NCBI GenBank assembly: GCA_022768065.1
Contig: JALELS010000014.1
Coordinates: forward strand, 62,001-126,000
Length of the DNA stretch: 64,000 nucleotides
Reading direction: 5' to 3'
Source: Ruminococcus sp.
GTDB taxonomy: Bacteria > Bacillota > Clostridia > Oscillospirales > Acutalibacteraceae
The stretch's first letter is position 1. Every line of letters begins with the position of its first letter. Made by a program: the position numbers and the translations under genes. Below are positions 42,359-51,065 of the stretch, in pieces. Under the pieces are notes generated by a model, which saw nothing but the letters and a program-made list of their open reading frames with translations, did no database searches and was not told the DNA's origin.

Positions 42359-43579
42359 TCAGGTACGGTAATCGCCGTTTATTTTGACATAATCATAAGT
42401 TAAATCACAGCCGTAAGCCGCAGCAGAGAAGTCGCCCGATTTTAAATCGACAAGGATATAAACTTCGTCGGAGACCAAAACTTTTTTTGCTGTCTCTTCC
42501 GAGAACGGGATTCCCGAGCCGTCTTTGCACACTTCTATTTCGCCGCCCGCCGAGCTGAATTTCACATCGACCTTATGAACGTCAATATCCGCTCCGCTGT
42601 AACCGAGTGCGCAGAGAATTCTGCCCCAGTTTGCGTCCGCTCCGAACATAGCCGCCTTAACAAGAGACGAGCATATAACCGATTTTGCGCATATTTTTGC
42701 CGTCTTTTGGTCTGCGGCACCCGAAACTATACATTCGACAAGCTTTGTTGCGCCCTCGCCGTCTTTTGCCATAAGCTTTACGAGTTTTTCGCAAATTGCC
42801 GCAAGCGCACAAGTAAAGGCTTTGTAATCTTCGTTTTCAGAGGTTATTCTCTCGTTGCCGCAAAGCCCCGACGCCAAAACAGCCACGGTATCGTTGGTTG
42901 ATGTGTCGCCGTCTACGGAGAGCATATTAAAGCTATCCTTTACAACTTCGAGAAGTGATTTTTTAAGCATTTCCGCCGAAATGTCTGCATCCGTTGTGAT
43001 AAATGCGAGCATCGTTGCCATATTCGGGTGAATCATACCGCTGCCCTTGGAAACAGCGCCTATACGGCATTTTTTACCGCCGAGAGAAAACTCGCAGGCA
43101 AATTCTTTTTTTACGGTGTCCGTGGTCATTATCGCATTTGCCGCAGAATCCGAGCCGTCCTTATTAAGGCCGGAAACGAGCTTCGGCATACCGTTTTTGA
43201 TGGGCTCAAGGTCTATAGGCTGACCTATAACTCCGGTAGAGGCTACCACAATGTCGCTTTTTGAAATGCCGAGTGCGTCTGCGGTTATTTTGCACATTTC
43301 CTCCGCTTTTTCAACTCCGTCGGCATTGCAGGTATTGGCTATACCGCTGTTGCAGACAATTGCACGCGCCTTACCGTCGCTTATATTTTCGCGTGTGACC
43401 GTTATGGGCGCTCCGCATACAAGGTTTTGTGTATAAACAGCCGCCGCGTCACATTCCTTTTCGCAGAAAATAAGCGCGAGGTCCTTTTTCTCCTTATTTT
43501 TACGGATTCCGCAATGAATTCCGTTTGCGGTAAATCCTTTCGGTGCGGCAACACCGCCGCCGATAAAACTTAATTCCAT
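42359..43579 (-). CDS. argJ: glutamate N-acetyltransferase / amino-acid acetyltransferase
   Basis: ArgJ recycles the acetyl group from acetylornithine to glutamate, making the arginine route cyclic; some members also use acetyl-CoA. The 406-residue precursor self-cleaves between Ala and Thr of the ATML motif, seen here in HPNMATMLAFI, to give alpha and beta chains. IMTTDTVKKEF and SVDGDTSTNDT are other family motifs. No argA or argE is in the cluster, consistent with a cyclic pathway. Confidence 0.96.
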   Translation of the reverse strand: MELSFIGGGVAAPKGFTANGIHCGIRKNKEKKDLALIFCEKECDAAAVYTQNLVCGAPITVTRENISDGKARAIVCNSGIANTCNADGVEKAEEMCKITADALGISKSDIVVASTGVIGQPIDLEPIKNGMPKLVSGLNKDGSDSAANAIMTTDTVKKEFACEFSLGGKKCRIGAVSKGSGMIHPNMATMLAFITTDADISAEMLKKSLLEVVKDSFNMLSVDGDTSTNDTVAVLASGLCGNERITSENEDYKAFTCALAAICEKLVKLMAKDGEGATKLVECIVSGAADQKTAKICAKSVICSSLVKAAMFGADANWGRILCALGYSGADIDVHKVDVKFSSAGGEIEVCKDGSGIPFSEETAKKVLVSDEVYILVDLKSGDFSAAAYGCDLTYDYVKINGDYRT

Positions 43580-43607
43580 TACAATTTACCTTTCGTTTTT
43601 ATGATAA

Positions 43608-44540
43608 TTACAGTTCGAGGCCGTATTCCGGCGGCAAACCCATAACAAGATTCATACATTCAAGAGCCGCTCCGGACGCGCCCTTGCCGAGATTGTCGTA
43701 AAGAGCCATAAGAAGAAGTCTGTCGTCATTTCCGGCTACGGTGATATCCATACTGTCAAGCTCCGCCTTTGAATTTGACGCGACAAAGCCGCCGTTATCA
43801 AAAGACTCTTTATATTTAACTATGTCAGAATTATATTTTGAGCGGTAAATAGATTTAACGTCATCTGCGGTCTTCCCGTCTTTGAGATCTGTTTTAAACA
43901 CGGGAACCGTAACGAGCATACCGCTGAAATAATCGCAAACATACGGGCAAAAGATCGGCGTAACTGACAGACCCGAAATTTTACGCATTTCTTTGAGGTG
44001 CTTATGCTCCTGATTTAAAGCGTATTCACGGGGAGCAAAAAGCTCCTGTGCTTTTTCGTCACTTTCATACATAGCGATACCTTTTTTGCCGGCTCCGCTG
44101 TAACCCGAAACGGCGTGACAGATAAATCCATGATCGGGTGAAATAATACCCTCGTCCAAAAGAGGCTTTACAAGCGCTATAAATCCGCTCGCATAACAGC
44201 CCGGCGACGCTATACGCTTTGAAGAAGCCACGGTTTCAAATCCGTCTTTGAAAATTTCGGGGAAGCCGTAAGCCCACCCCTCGCTTGTACGGTGAGCGGT
44301 TGAGGTATCTATAATAACCGTGTTGTCATTTGTAACAAGCTCTGCCGCCTCGGTTGCCGCGGCGTCCGGAAGACAGAGAAAAGCTATATCGGCACTGTTG
44401 AGAGCTTCTTTTCTCGAATCCACGTCCTTGCGAAGTTCCTCGGGAAGAGTTAAAAGCTCAATATCGTCTCTTTTTTTCAGGCGGTCGAATATTTTAAGAC
44501 CCGTAGTACCCTGACTGCCGTCTATAAATACTTTTTTCAT
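43608..44540 (-). CDS. argC: N-acetyl-gamma-glutamyl-phosphate reductase (short form)
   Basis: ArgC reduces acetylglutamyl phosphate to the semialdehyde using NADPH. The protein (310 residues) is of the shorter ArgC type. It has the Rossmann start KKVFIDGSQGTTGLKIF, the catalytic cysteine in SPGCYASGFI and the segment HAVSGYSGAGKKG. ATG 44540 has AAAGG about 11 nt upstream; the ATG at 44549 is only 2 nt from it. It begins the argC-J-B-D-F part of the cluster. Confidence 0.95.
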   Translation of the reverse strand: MKKVFIDGSQGTTGLKIFDRLKKRDDIELLTLPEELRKDVDSRKEALNSADIAFLCLPDAAATEAAELVTNDNTVIIDTSTAHRTSEGWAYGFPEIFKDGFETVASSKRIASPGCYASGFIALVKPLLDEGIISPDHGFICHAVSGYSGAGKKGIAMYESDEKAQELFAPREYALNQEHKHLKEMRKISGLSVTPIFCPYVCDYFSGMLVTVPVFKTDLKDGKTADDVKSIYRSKYNSDIVKYKESFDNGGFVASNSKAELDSMDITVAGNDDRLLLMALYDNLGKGASGAALECMNLVMGLPPEYGLEL

Positions 44541-44633
44541 AATCACCATAGCCTTTCAAGCAACAAACAGTTCATTAAAAATCACCCTATATTCTATGGA
44601 GCCTTAACAGGCGCAACCGGTGATTTCCGCCGT

Positions 44634-44663
44634 CTCAAAATTATGCCGCAGGCAAATTTTGAG
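44634..44663. repeat. inverted repeat in the argH-argC gap
   Basis: CTCAAAATT-A-TGCC, a GCA loop, then GGCA-AATTTTGAG: a 13-bp stem with one bulged base. No T-run follows on either strand, so it looks like a mRNA processing or stability structure in the 156-bp gap. Confidence 0.6.
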
Positions 44664-44696
44664 GGCAATATAATTTAAAAAGTGTAACTTTTCACA

Positions 44697-46079
44697 CTAT
44701 TTGTCTTGTTCTTTCAATATTTTTTCTATTCTCTTTGCCTCTTTCAGCACGTTCTGCGGTGCCGGTCCGCCGAGTGAAGTCCTGCCGTTTACACACTTGT
44801 CGAGATTTATGGCGTCATAAACGCCGTCATCAAACAAATCGCATATCTTTTTGTACTCTTCAAGAGGCAATGTCTCAAGCGTAAGACCCTTTTTAATGCA
44901 GAGAGCCACTATTTCACCTGTGGCCTTATATGCGTCACGGAACGGCAATCCCTTGCCGACGAGATAATCGGCACAGTCGGTAGCGTTGATAAATCCGCCT
45001 GCCGCGGCTTTACGCATATTTTCGGGAAGAGCCGTCATTGTGTCAAGCATTGGGATAAATGTGGTAAGGCAGATTTTAACGGTGTCAAAGGCGTCAAATA
45101 TGGCTTCCTTATCCTCCTGCATATCCTTGTTATAAGCGAGCGGCAAGCCTTTCATCATTGTCAGAAGCGTCATAAGATCGCCGAAAACACGACCGGTTTT
45201 GCCGCGGATAAGCTCGGTTATGTCTGGATTTTTCTTTTGCGGCATTATTGACGAGCCGGTTGAAAAAGCGTCGTCAAGCTCAACGAATTTGAACTCCCAC
45301 GAGCACCAGAGGATTATCTCCTCGGAAAAACGCGAAAGATGAACCATAAGTATTGACAAAGCGGAGGCAAGCTCCATACAAAAGTCCCTGTCCGATACGC
45401 CGTCAAGCGAATTGAGCATAGGTCCCGTAAAACCGAGCGCCTCGGCTGTCATTTCACGGTCGGTATTATATGTTGTTCCGGCAAGCGCACATGAGCCGAG
45501 CGGGCAGTAATTCATTCTTCTCTGCGCGTCGGCAATACGTTCGCGGTCGCGCAGAAGCATTTCGGCATACGCCAAAAGATGATGCCCGAATGTTATGGGC
45601 TGGGCGCGCTGCATATGAGTGTAGCCGGGCATAACGGCGTCTGCATACTTTTCAGCCTTTTCGCAGAGTACCCTTATAAGATCGGTGACAAGCGAATAAA
45701 CGCTGTCGCACTCGCGGCGCAAATACAGCCTTACGTCAAGAGCTACCTGGTCGTTTCTGCTGCGAGCGGTATGAAGTCTTTTACCTGCCGAGCCTACGCG
45801 CTTTGTGAGTTCGCCCTCAACAAAGGTATGTATATCCTCTGCATTCGGGTCTATTTCCAACGTGCCGTTTTCGATTTCCGCCTTAATAGCTTTTAATCCG
45901 TCAACAATTTTTGAAAGGTCTTCCGCCGATATGATATTTTGCGCGCAAAGCATAGTCGCGTGTGCAATACTGCCGTCTATATCGTCCTTATACATTCTGC
46001 TGTCAAACGCTATTGACGAATTAAAATCGTTGGTTTTTGGGTCTAAAGCCTTTTGAAATCTACCCTGCCAAAGCTGCAT
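44697..46079 (-). CDS. argH: argininosuccinate lyase
   Basis: ArgH splits argininosuccinate to arginine and fumarate. The 460-residue fumarase-superfamily enzyme has the start LWQGRFQKALD, HTARSRNDQVALDVRL and GYTHMQRAQPITFGH. The flexible catalytic loop GSSIMPQKKNPD is present. ATG 46079 follows TAGGAGTAGAAAA; the longer frame to 46103 precedes that site. It follows argG after 108 bp, which contain a perfect hairpin. Confidence 0.96.
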   Translation of the reverse strand: MQLWQGRFQKALDPKTNDFNSSIAFDSRMYKDDIDGSIAHATMLCAQNIISAEDLSKIVDGLKAIKAEIENGTLEIDPNAEDIHTFVEGELTKRVGSAGKRLHTARSRNDQVALDVRLYLRRECDSVYSLVTDLIRVLCEKAEKYADAVMPGYTHMQRAQPITFGHHLLAYAEMLLRDRERIADAQRRMNYCPLGSCALAGTTYNTDREMTAEALGFTGPMLNSLDGVSDRDFCMELASALSILMVHLSRFSEEIILWCSWEFKFVELDDAFSTGSSIMPQKKNPDITELIRGKTGRVFGDLMTLLTMMKGLPLAYNKDMQEDKEAIFDAFDTVKICLTTFIPMLDTMTALPENMRKAAAGGFINATDCADYLVGKGLPFRDAYKATGEIVALCIKKGLTLETLPLEEYKKICDLFDDGVYDAINLDKCVNGRTSLGGPAPQNVLKEAKRIEKILKEQDK

Positions 46080-46106
46080 TTTTCTACTCCTATCAAATAC
46101 CACACA

Positions 46107-46136
46107 GCGACAAGAGACATAAATATCTCTTGTCGC
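46107..46136. repeat. perfect inverted repeat in the argG-argH gap
   Basis: GCGACAAGAGA pairs with TCTCTTGTCGC (11 bp, 8-nt loop). A second small palindrome AGTGCT-A-AGCACT lies at 46144-46156. There is no T-run, so an intercistronic mRNA structure is more likely than a terminator. Confidence 0.7.
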
Positions 46137-46187
46137 ACGGGGTAGTGCTAAGCACTGTTGTTTATTTTTTCAAGCGGTTTACAATGA

Positions 46188-47426
46188 TTATTTGTTATCT
46201 CTCTTTGCGTCAAGTAACGCTTTTACCTTTGTGGGAAGCCCGAAGAGGTTGATAAATCCGGTAGCGTCGGTCTGATCATATGCGCCGCCGTCGTCGCCGA
46301 ACGATGCAACATTTTCATCATAGAGAGTGTACGGTGAAGTTATGCCTGCGTTTATAACGTTGCCCTTATAGAGCTTAAGCTTAACGTCGCCGGTTACGGT
46401 CTGCTGAGTGTTGTCAACAAAAGCCGCAAGAGCTTCGCGAAGAGGTGAGAACCATTTGCCGTTGTATACGAGCTCGCCGTACTTCTGGGCAACAAGCTTT
46501 TTATAGTGAGATGTGTCGCGGTCAAGGGTTATCATTTCAAGAAGTTCATGAGCCTTATAGAGGATTGTTCCGCCGGGAGTCTCATAAACGCCGCGTGATT
46601 TCATACCGACAAGACGGTTCTCGACTATGTCAAGAAGTCCTATACCGTTTGCACCGCCGAGAGCGTTGAGCTTTTCAACAAGGGAAACAGCGTCAAGTTC
46701 TTCGCCGTCAACCGCTGTGGGAACGCCCTTTTCAAAATGGATTGTAACATATGTAGGCTCATCGGGAGCTTTTTCGGGAGAAACTCCGAGCTCAAGGAAG
46801 CCGTCTTTATTATACTGCGGCTCGTTTGCCGGATTTTCAAGGTCAAGTCCCTCATGAGAGAGATGCCATACGTTTTTATCTTTTGAGTAATTGGTTTCAC
46901 GGTTGATTTTAAGCGGAATCTGATGAGCCTCGGCGTAGTCTATTTCTTCATCACGTGATTTGATGTCCCATTCACGCCAGGGAGCTATAATCTCCATCTC
47001 GGGAGCGAGCGCTTTAAGAGCAAGCTCAAAACGAACCTGATCGTTGCCTTTACCCGTGCAGCCGTGGCAAATAGCGTCAGCGCCCTCTTTTTTGGCTATA
47101 TCGGCAAGGCCCTTTGCGATGCAGGGACGAGCATGCGATGTGCCGAGAAGATACTCTTCATACTCGGCGCCAGCTTTAAGGCAAGGCCAGATATAGTTTT
47201 CGATATAATCCTTTTTAAGGTCGAGAACATAGAGCTTTGAAGCGCCTGTCTTGAGAGCTTTCTCTTCGAGGCCGTCGAGCTCGGTACCCTGACCTACGTC
47301 GCCGGAAACCGCTATAACTTCGCAGTTATTGTAATTTTCTTTAAGCCACGGAATGATGATTGAAGTATCAAGTCCGCCGGAATAAGCGAGTACGACTTTT
47401 TTGATGTCTTTTTTATCCTTTTTCAT
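46188..47426 (-). CDS. argG: argininosuccinate synthase
   Basis: ArgG joins citrulline and aspartate using ATP. The 412-residue enzyme has the PP-loop [15 protein letters not shown], the segment [14 protein letters not shown] and the Asp-binding [27 protein letters not shown] precedes ATG 47426. It is the first gene of the arginine run, directly downstream of a SigA promoter and several ArgR-type boxes. Confidence 0.97.
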   Translation of the reverse strand: MKKDKKDIKKVVLAYSGGLDTSIIIPWLKENYNNCEVIAVSGDVGQGTELDGLEEKALKTGASKLYVLDLKKDYIENYIWPCLKAGAEYEEYLLGTSHARPCIAKGLADIAKKEGADAICHGCTGKGNDQVRFELALKALAPEMEIIAPWREWDIKSRDEEIDYAEAHQIPLKINRETNYSKDKNVWHLSHEGLDLENPANEPQYNKDGFLELGVSPEKAPDEPTYVTIHFEKGVPTAVDGEELDAVSLVEKLNALGGANGIGLLDIVENRLVGMKSRGVYETPGGTILYKAHELLEMITLDRDTSHYKKLVAQKYGELVYNGKWFSPLREALAAFVDNTQQTVTGDVKLKLYKGNVINAGITSPYTLYDENVASFGDDGGAYDQTDATGFINLFGLPTKVKALLDAKRDNK

Positions 47427-47478
47427 AAATGTTACCTCCGAGCATCGGCAAAAGCCTTTGATTTTTGATTACGAAGAG

Positions 47479-47506
47479 ATTATACACCAATTACATTTAA
47501 AATCAA
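47479..47506 (-). promoter_or_regulatory. SigA promoter of the arg cluster
   Basis: Minus strand TTGATT (47501-47506), 16-nt spacer, perfect TATAAT (47479-47484), about 55 nt upstream of argG. Confidence 0.6.
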
Positions 47507-47514
47507 GTGTTTTT

Positions 47515-47622
47515 TGCATAAATATTCAAGTTTTATGTATATTTGTGCGATATAACGACATAAATATACATTATCCGCCCTGTTTTATGCAACATTTAAC
47601 CCAATTTATGAATTTTTATGCA
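47515..47622. promoter_or_regulatory. cluster of ArgR-type ARG boxes
   Basis: Boxes close to TGAATWWWWATTCA occur as TGCATAAATATTCA (47515-47528, one mismatch) and TGAATTTTTATGCA (47609-47622, one mismatch). A weaker ACATAAATATACAT lies at 47558-47571 and TGTATATTTGTGC at 47536-47548. The first is next to the argG -35. Several spaced boxes fit hexameric ArgR/AhrC binding. Confidence 0.65.
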
Positions 47623-47630
47623 AAAACTAA

Positions 47631-47656
47631 AGCCGAGCGAGAAATTTCGCCCGGCT
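47631..47656 (-). terminator. terminator of the secreted phosphoesterase gene
   Basis: AGCCGAGCGA pairs with TCGCCCGGCT (one mismatch), followed on the minus strand by TTAGTTTTT; 6 nt past the stop. Confidence 0.6.
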
Positions 47657-47662
47657 CAGCCG

Positions 47663-48880
47663 TTATTTTTGGTTATTTTTAAGCGCCTTTTTCTTCTTGG
47701 ACTTTTTAACTCCGAGTGTTATAAACGCTGCTGCCAAAACAATTACCACCGCACCGGCAGTAAAAGCCGCAACCTTGATATTATGCGTATATTGACCCTC
47801 GTAATATCTCGCCTTGTTTGAGCTTTTATCGCCGACAAGGTCCTTATAATACATCATATAAGTGCTGTAATCGAGAGTGTTTTCGTCAATATCTATAACG
47901 CGTGTACCGTGGAGCGGTCCGTCACCGTAAATATAAAATCCGACGCCGCTCGTATGCACCATATCGATGCCCTCGTATGTACCCGAAAAGTCATTATTAT
48001 GGTCATGGCCGAAAAATGCCGCTTTAATATCACCCTGCTGTTTCCAAGCGTCAAATTCGCCGCCGTTTACCTTTGCGGGGCACGGTCCCTCGTCAAGGTG
48101 ACCGCTTGCAATGTCCGTATTGAGCACATAATATTTGCCGTCTTTTTGCACGGCGCCGTCGGTACCCTTCGGGACTTCCTTTAAAAGCTCATATATTTCG
48201 GGAACGGGTATATGCTGGAAAAGGAGCGACGGCATGGGCACTCCGCCGTTTTCAGCCTTTAAGGCGTCACTCGTTTTTTTGTACCAATCAAGCTGATCCT
48301 CTTCGACGTGAGCATAACCGCCGTTTTCTTTATCATATGTACCGGAATCTATAAACCAAAGATTAAAGACGTTCTTTGTACCGTCCGAGCTTTTTATAGG
48401 AAGATTGTAGTTACCGCACCCGGTCATATCTTCACCTGCCGAAGCGAGGCAACCGGGCAAAGACTTATAGACATCCATCTGAAATTCTTTAGAAACTTTA
48501 CCCTCGTCATCGTGATTCCCGTATACTATGGCAAAAGGGATATTCCGCGATGTAACAGGCTCCATAATCTGCCTGATTGCCTTTTCAACGCGCTTTTTGC
48601 TCTTATAGAGCACGGGCGACGGTCCGTGGATATTATCGCCGGTAAACACGATAAGGTCGGGATTTGCTTCTTCAATAGAAGCGTTCATAAGTTCAATTGT
48701 CTCTTCACACGGATTTACAACATCCTGCGGATCGGCAATTATAAGTATACGAAATTTTCCGTCTTTGAATTTAAGCGTAGTGTCATCCCCCGTTTCGGCA
48801 AAACTCTGAATTGCAAAGCACGGCGAAATCACCGAAAAGCAAAGAATTACCGATAAAATAATGTTTAATACCTTTTTCAT
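47663..48880 (-). CDS. secreted, membrane-anchored metallophosphoesterase
   Basis: The 405-residue protein has a signal peptide (KKVLNIILSVILCFSVISPCFA) written here only as its hydrophobic core before AIQSFA. The calcineurin-like motifs follow in order: IADPQD, FTGDNIHG, YGNHDDEG, FQHIPVPE, FFGHDHNND. A single hydrophobic helix near the C-terminus and a Lys-rich tail (KKSKKKKALKNN) anchor it, so the catalytic domain is outside the membrane. The substrate is unknown; phosphate scavenging from nucleotides or lipids is possible. ATG 48880 follows GGGAGG; the frame to 48916 overlaps that site. It is monocistronic. Confidence 0.88.
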   Translation of the reverse strand: MKKVLNIILSVILCFSVISPCFAIQSFAETGDDTTLKFKDGKFRILIIADPQDVVNPCEETIELMNASIEEANPDLIVFTGDNIHGPSPVLYKSKKRVEKAIRQIMEPVTSRNIPFAIVYGNHDDEGKVSKEFQMDVYKSLPGCLASAGEDMTGCGNYNLPIKSSDGTKNVFNLWFIDSGTYDKENGGYAHVEEDQLDWYKKTSDALKAENGGVPMPSLLFQHIPVPEIYELLKEVPKGTDGAVQKDGKYYVLNTDIASGHLDEGPCPAKVNGGEFDAWKQQGDIKAAFFGHDHNNDFSGTYEGIDMVHTSGVGFYIYGDGPLHGTRVIDIDENTLDYSTYMMYYKDLVGDKSSNKARYYEGQYTHNIKVAAFTAGAVVIVLAAAFITLGVKKSKKKKALKNNQK

Positions 48881-49031
48881 ATTTTCCTCCCAATGCCTGT
48901 ACCATCTTTGATACATTCTCCTGCAAAAACAAATAACGCCGCCGCAGAAATTATTACGGCAAAACAGTATATAAAATAATATGCCGTTTTGAACAATAAA
49001 ATCAGCGAAGGCTTTTAATTTTTGTCTAACT

Positions 49032-49060
49032 ATTCTAACATTGAGAGAATTTTAATTCAA
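49032..49060 (-). promoter_or_regulatory. promoter of the secreted phosphoesterase gene
   Basis: Minus strand TTGAAT (49055-49060), 17-nt spacer, TAGAAT (49032-49037). It lies in the 267-bp gap after trmD, which otherwise holds no gene I can see. The leader would be about 145 nt. Confidence 0.5.
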
Positions 49061-49147
49061 CAGAAAAAGTTCACAATAAAGCGGTACTTTTTTCGACAGA
49101 TTGAGCACCGAAAAGCGCGCCCCCGTCTTAATACCGTTATTGTACAC

Positions 49148-49885
49148 TTAAGTTTCGCCTTTTTTCAGAGATTTTATATACTCTGTATCCTTTTTTGAAA
49201 GTTTAGCCGACGAGAGAAGTTCGGGGCGCTTCAAAAGCGTTGTTTCAAGCGCTTTTTCGTGACGCCACTTATCAATATTTGCGTGGTGCCCCGATAAAAG
49301 TATATCGGGAACCTTTACCCCGTGCCATTCATACGGTCTTGTATACTGCGGATATTCCAAAAGTCCGTTGTAATGACTTTCAAGCTCCTTTGCCTCGTCA
49401 TTCGGCAGGACGTTATCAATCATACGCGAAATACTGTCGGCAAGTACAAGTGCAGGCAGTTCACCGCCGGTCAGAACATAATCGCCTATTGAAATCTCTT
49501 CATCGACTATCTCGTCGAGGATTCTCTGATCCACACCCTCATAATGACCGCAAAGCAGCACAATATGGTCTGTAAGGGCGAGTTCCTTTACTCTCTGCTG
49601 AGTCAAAGTTTTGCCCTGCGGCGACATATATATGAGATGCGGCTTTTTTTCTTCGTCGCCGTAAAGGCTCTTATAGCAGTCATATATGGGCTGAGGGCCC
49701 ATCAGCATACCCATTCCGCCGCCGTACGGCGCGTCATCTACGCGGTTGTGTTTATCAAGTGTAAAGTCCCTTATGTTTACACAGTTTATCTCTACATATC
49801 CGTTTTTTCGTGCTCTGCCTATAATACTTTCGGACAGCACCGACTCGCACATTTCGGGGAAAAGCGTCATTATATCTATTTTCAT
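49148..49885 (-). CDS. trmD: tRNA (guanine-37-N1)-methyltransferase
   Basis: TrmD methylates G37 next to the anticodon and so prevents frameshifting. The 245-residue SPOUT enzyme begins MKIDIMTLFPEM and carries the knot motifs LLCGHYEGVDQRI and SIGDYVLTGGELPAL. The DDAPYGGGMGM loop is also present. ATG 49885 follows GGAGG and overlaps the rimM stop (ATGA); the in-frame ATG 24 nt upstream is not used. Last gene of the rpsP operon. Confidence 0.97.
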   Translation of the reverse strand: MKIDIMTLFPEMCESVLSESIIGRARKNGYVEINCVNIRDFTLDKHNRVDDAPYGGGMGMLMGPQPIYDCYKSLYGDEEKKPHLIYMSPQGKTLTQQRVKELALTDHIVLLCGHYEGVDQRILDEIVDEEISIGDYVLTGGELPALVLADSISRMIDNVLPNDEAKELESHYNGLLEYPQYTRPYEWHGVKVPDILLSGHHANIDKWRHEKALETTLLKRPELLSSAKLSKKDTEYIKSLKKGET

Positions 49886-50424
49886 TCTCCGTCCTCCCTT
49901 ATAACGCACTCGTCCGAGAAAAGCCCCTTGAGCGGACGGAGATACACTTTTTCGTTTTCGACATCAAGCTTAACTACCACTAAGGGAATTACGGGAACCA
50001 ACGTCTCTTTTCCGTTTTTATCTTTTACCGACCAAACGTCGTTTGCAACGCCCTTAATAACATCGGTAACGGTTCCGTACAGGATATCGGTATTATCCGC
50101 GTCGTACACGGAGCAGCCGATTACGTCCCCAACGAACGCTTTACCGCTGTCAAGTGAAACATCTTTACGGTCAAAATACAATATTTTGCCGCGATAACGC
50201 TCGGCATCCTCAATACTGAGTACACCCTGCAGCTTTAACAGCGCTATATTTTTATGAGGGCGCACGGAAACAACGCCGACCGCCTGCCTGCCGTCGGCAT
50301 TAAGATACAATGTTTTGATTTTTTTCAGGAAGTCTGCGCCGTCGCACCATACGTCAAAGCGCATTTCGCCCCTGACGCCGTGCATACCTACCACTTTGCC
50401 TGCCTCAAGAAATTGTTTTAACAT
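49882..50424 (-). CDS. rimM: ribosome maturation factor RimM
   Basis: RimM helps 16S rRNA fold around S19 in the 30S head. The 180-residue protein starts FLEAGKVVGMHGVRGEMRF (N-terminal RimM domain) and has a PRC-barrel half with IGCSVYDADN and LVPVIPLVVVKLDVENEKV. It overlaps trmD by 4 nt. A hairpin lies between khpA and this gene, so its expression may be lower than that of rpsP (inference). Confidence 0.95.
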   Translation of the reverse strand: MLKQFLEAGKVVGMHGVRGEMRFDVWCDGADFLKKIKTLYLNADGRQAVGVVSVRPHKNIALLKLQGVLSIEDAERYRGKILYFDRKDVSLDSGKAFVGDVIGCSVYDADNTDILYGTVTDVIKGVANDVWSVKDKNGKETLVPVIPLVVVKLDVENEKVYLRPLKGLFSDECVIREDGE

Positions 50425-50464
50425 AAATTCACCGATTACCGTTTTAAAACGGCACTAAATAAAA

Positions 50465-50494
50465 TGAGTACAAGAGGAAACTCCCCCTGTACTC
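50465..50494 (-). terminator. hairpin between khpA and rimM
   Basis: GAGTACAAGAGG pairs with CCCCTGTACTC with small mismatches; A/T-rich sequence with T's follows on the minus strand. It could be a partial terminator inside the operon. Confidence 0.55.
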
Positions 50495-50502
50495 GTTTAC
50501 TG

Positions 50503-50736
50503 TCAGTCGATCTCAACCTGAACTCTTGTGCCGTCTTTTGTGGCGCGAGCCTTAACAACGGTTCTGATAGCCTTGGCTATTCTGCCCTGCTTGCCTATAA
50601 CTCTGCCCATATCATTTTCGGCAACGTGAAGGTGATATACCGTAACGCCTCTGTCATCAGGCTCATCTGCCGTAACGGAAACCGAAGCCGGATCATCAAC
50701 GAGTCCCTTAGCGATCTGTTCGAGAAGTTCTTTCAA
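50503..50736 (-). CDS. khpA: KH-domain RNA-binding protein KhpA (YlqC)
   Basis: A 77-residue single KH domain protein with the nucleic-acid loop VIGKQGRIAKAIR and the upstream VAENDMGR. KhpA pairs with KhpB (Jag/EloR) in Gram-positives and affects cell elongation and RNA binding. The position between rpsP and rimM is the conserved one. The start codon is TTG 50736, with AGGAGG 8 nt upstream. Confidence 0.95.
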   Translation of the reverse strand: MKELLEQIAKGLVDDPASVSVTADEPDDRGVTVYHLHVAENDMGRVIGKQGRIAKAIRTVVKARATKDGTRVQVEID

Positions 50737-50751
50737 CTAAAAGACCTCCTA

Positions 50752-50997
50752 TTATTTAATGATTCCGCTCTGCTTTAATACAGATTTAGCGGTCTCTGTG
50801 GGCTGAGCGCCGTTTTTGAGCCACTGCTCTGCCTTTTCAGCGTCAATCTTGATCTCTGCCGGAGACTTCATAGGATCAAAAGTACCTATCTCTTCGATAA
50901 ATCTGCCGTCACGCGGAGCTCTTGAATCTGCAACAACTACACGATAGAAAGGAGCCTTTTTAGCGCCTACACGACGAAGTCTGATTTTTACTGCCAT
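50752..50997 (-). CDS. rpsP: 30S ribosomal protein S16
   Basis: The 81-residue protein [20 protein letters not shown] matches S16 and has [21 protein letters not shown] 50997 follows GGAGG by about 8 nt; the frame extends 5 codons further through that site. Conserved order with ffh upstream and khpA, rimM, trmD downstream. Confidence 0.98.
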   Translation of the reverse strand: MAVKIRLRRVGAKKAPFYRVVVADSRAPRDGRFIEEIGTFDPMKSPAEIKIDAEKAEQWLKNGAQPTETAKSVLKQSGIIK

Positions 50998-51065
50998 TGT
51001 TTTTTCCTCCAAGTATATAATAATTAAATTTATAAACTACACTTATAAAGTGCGATTAACAAAAA

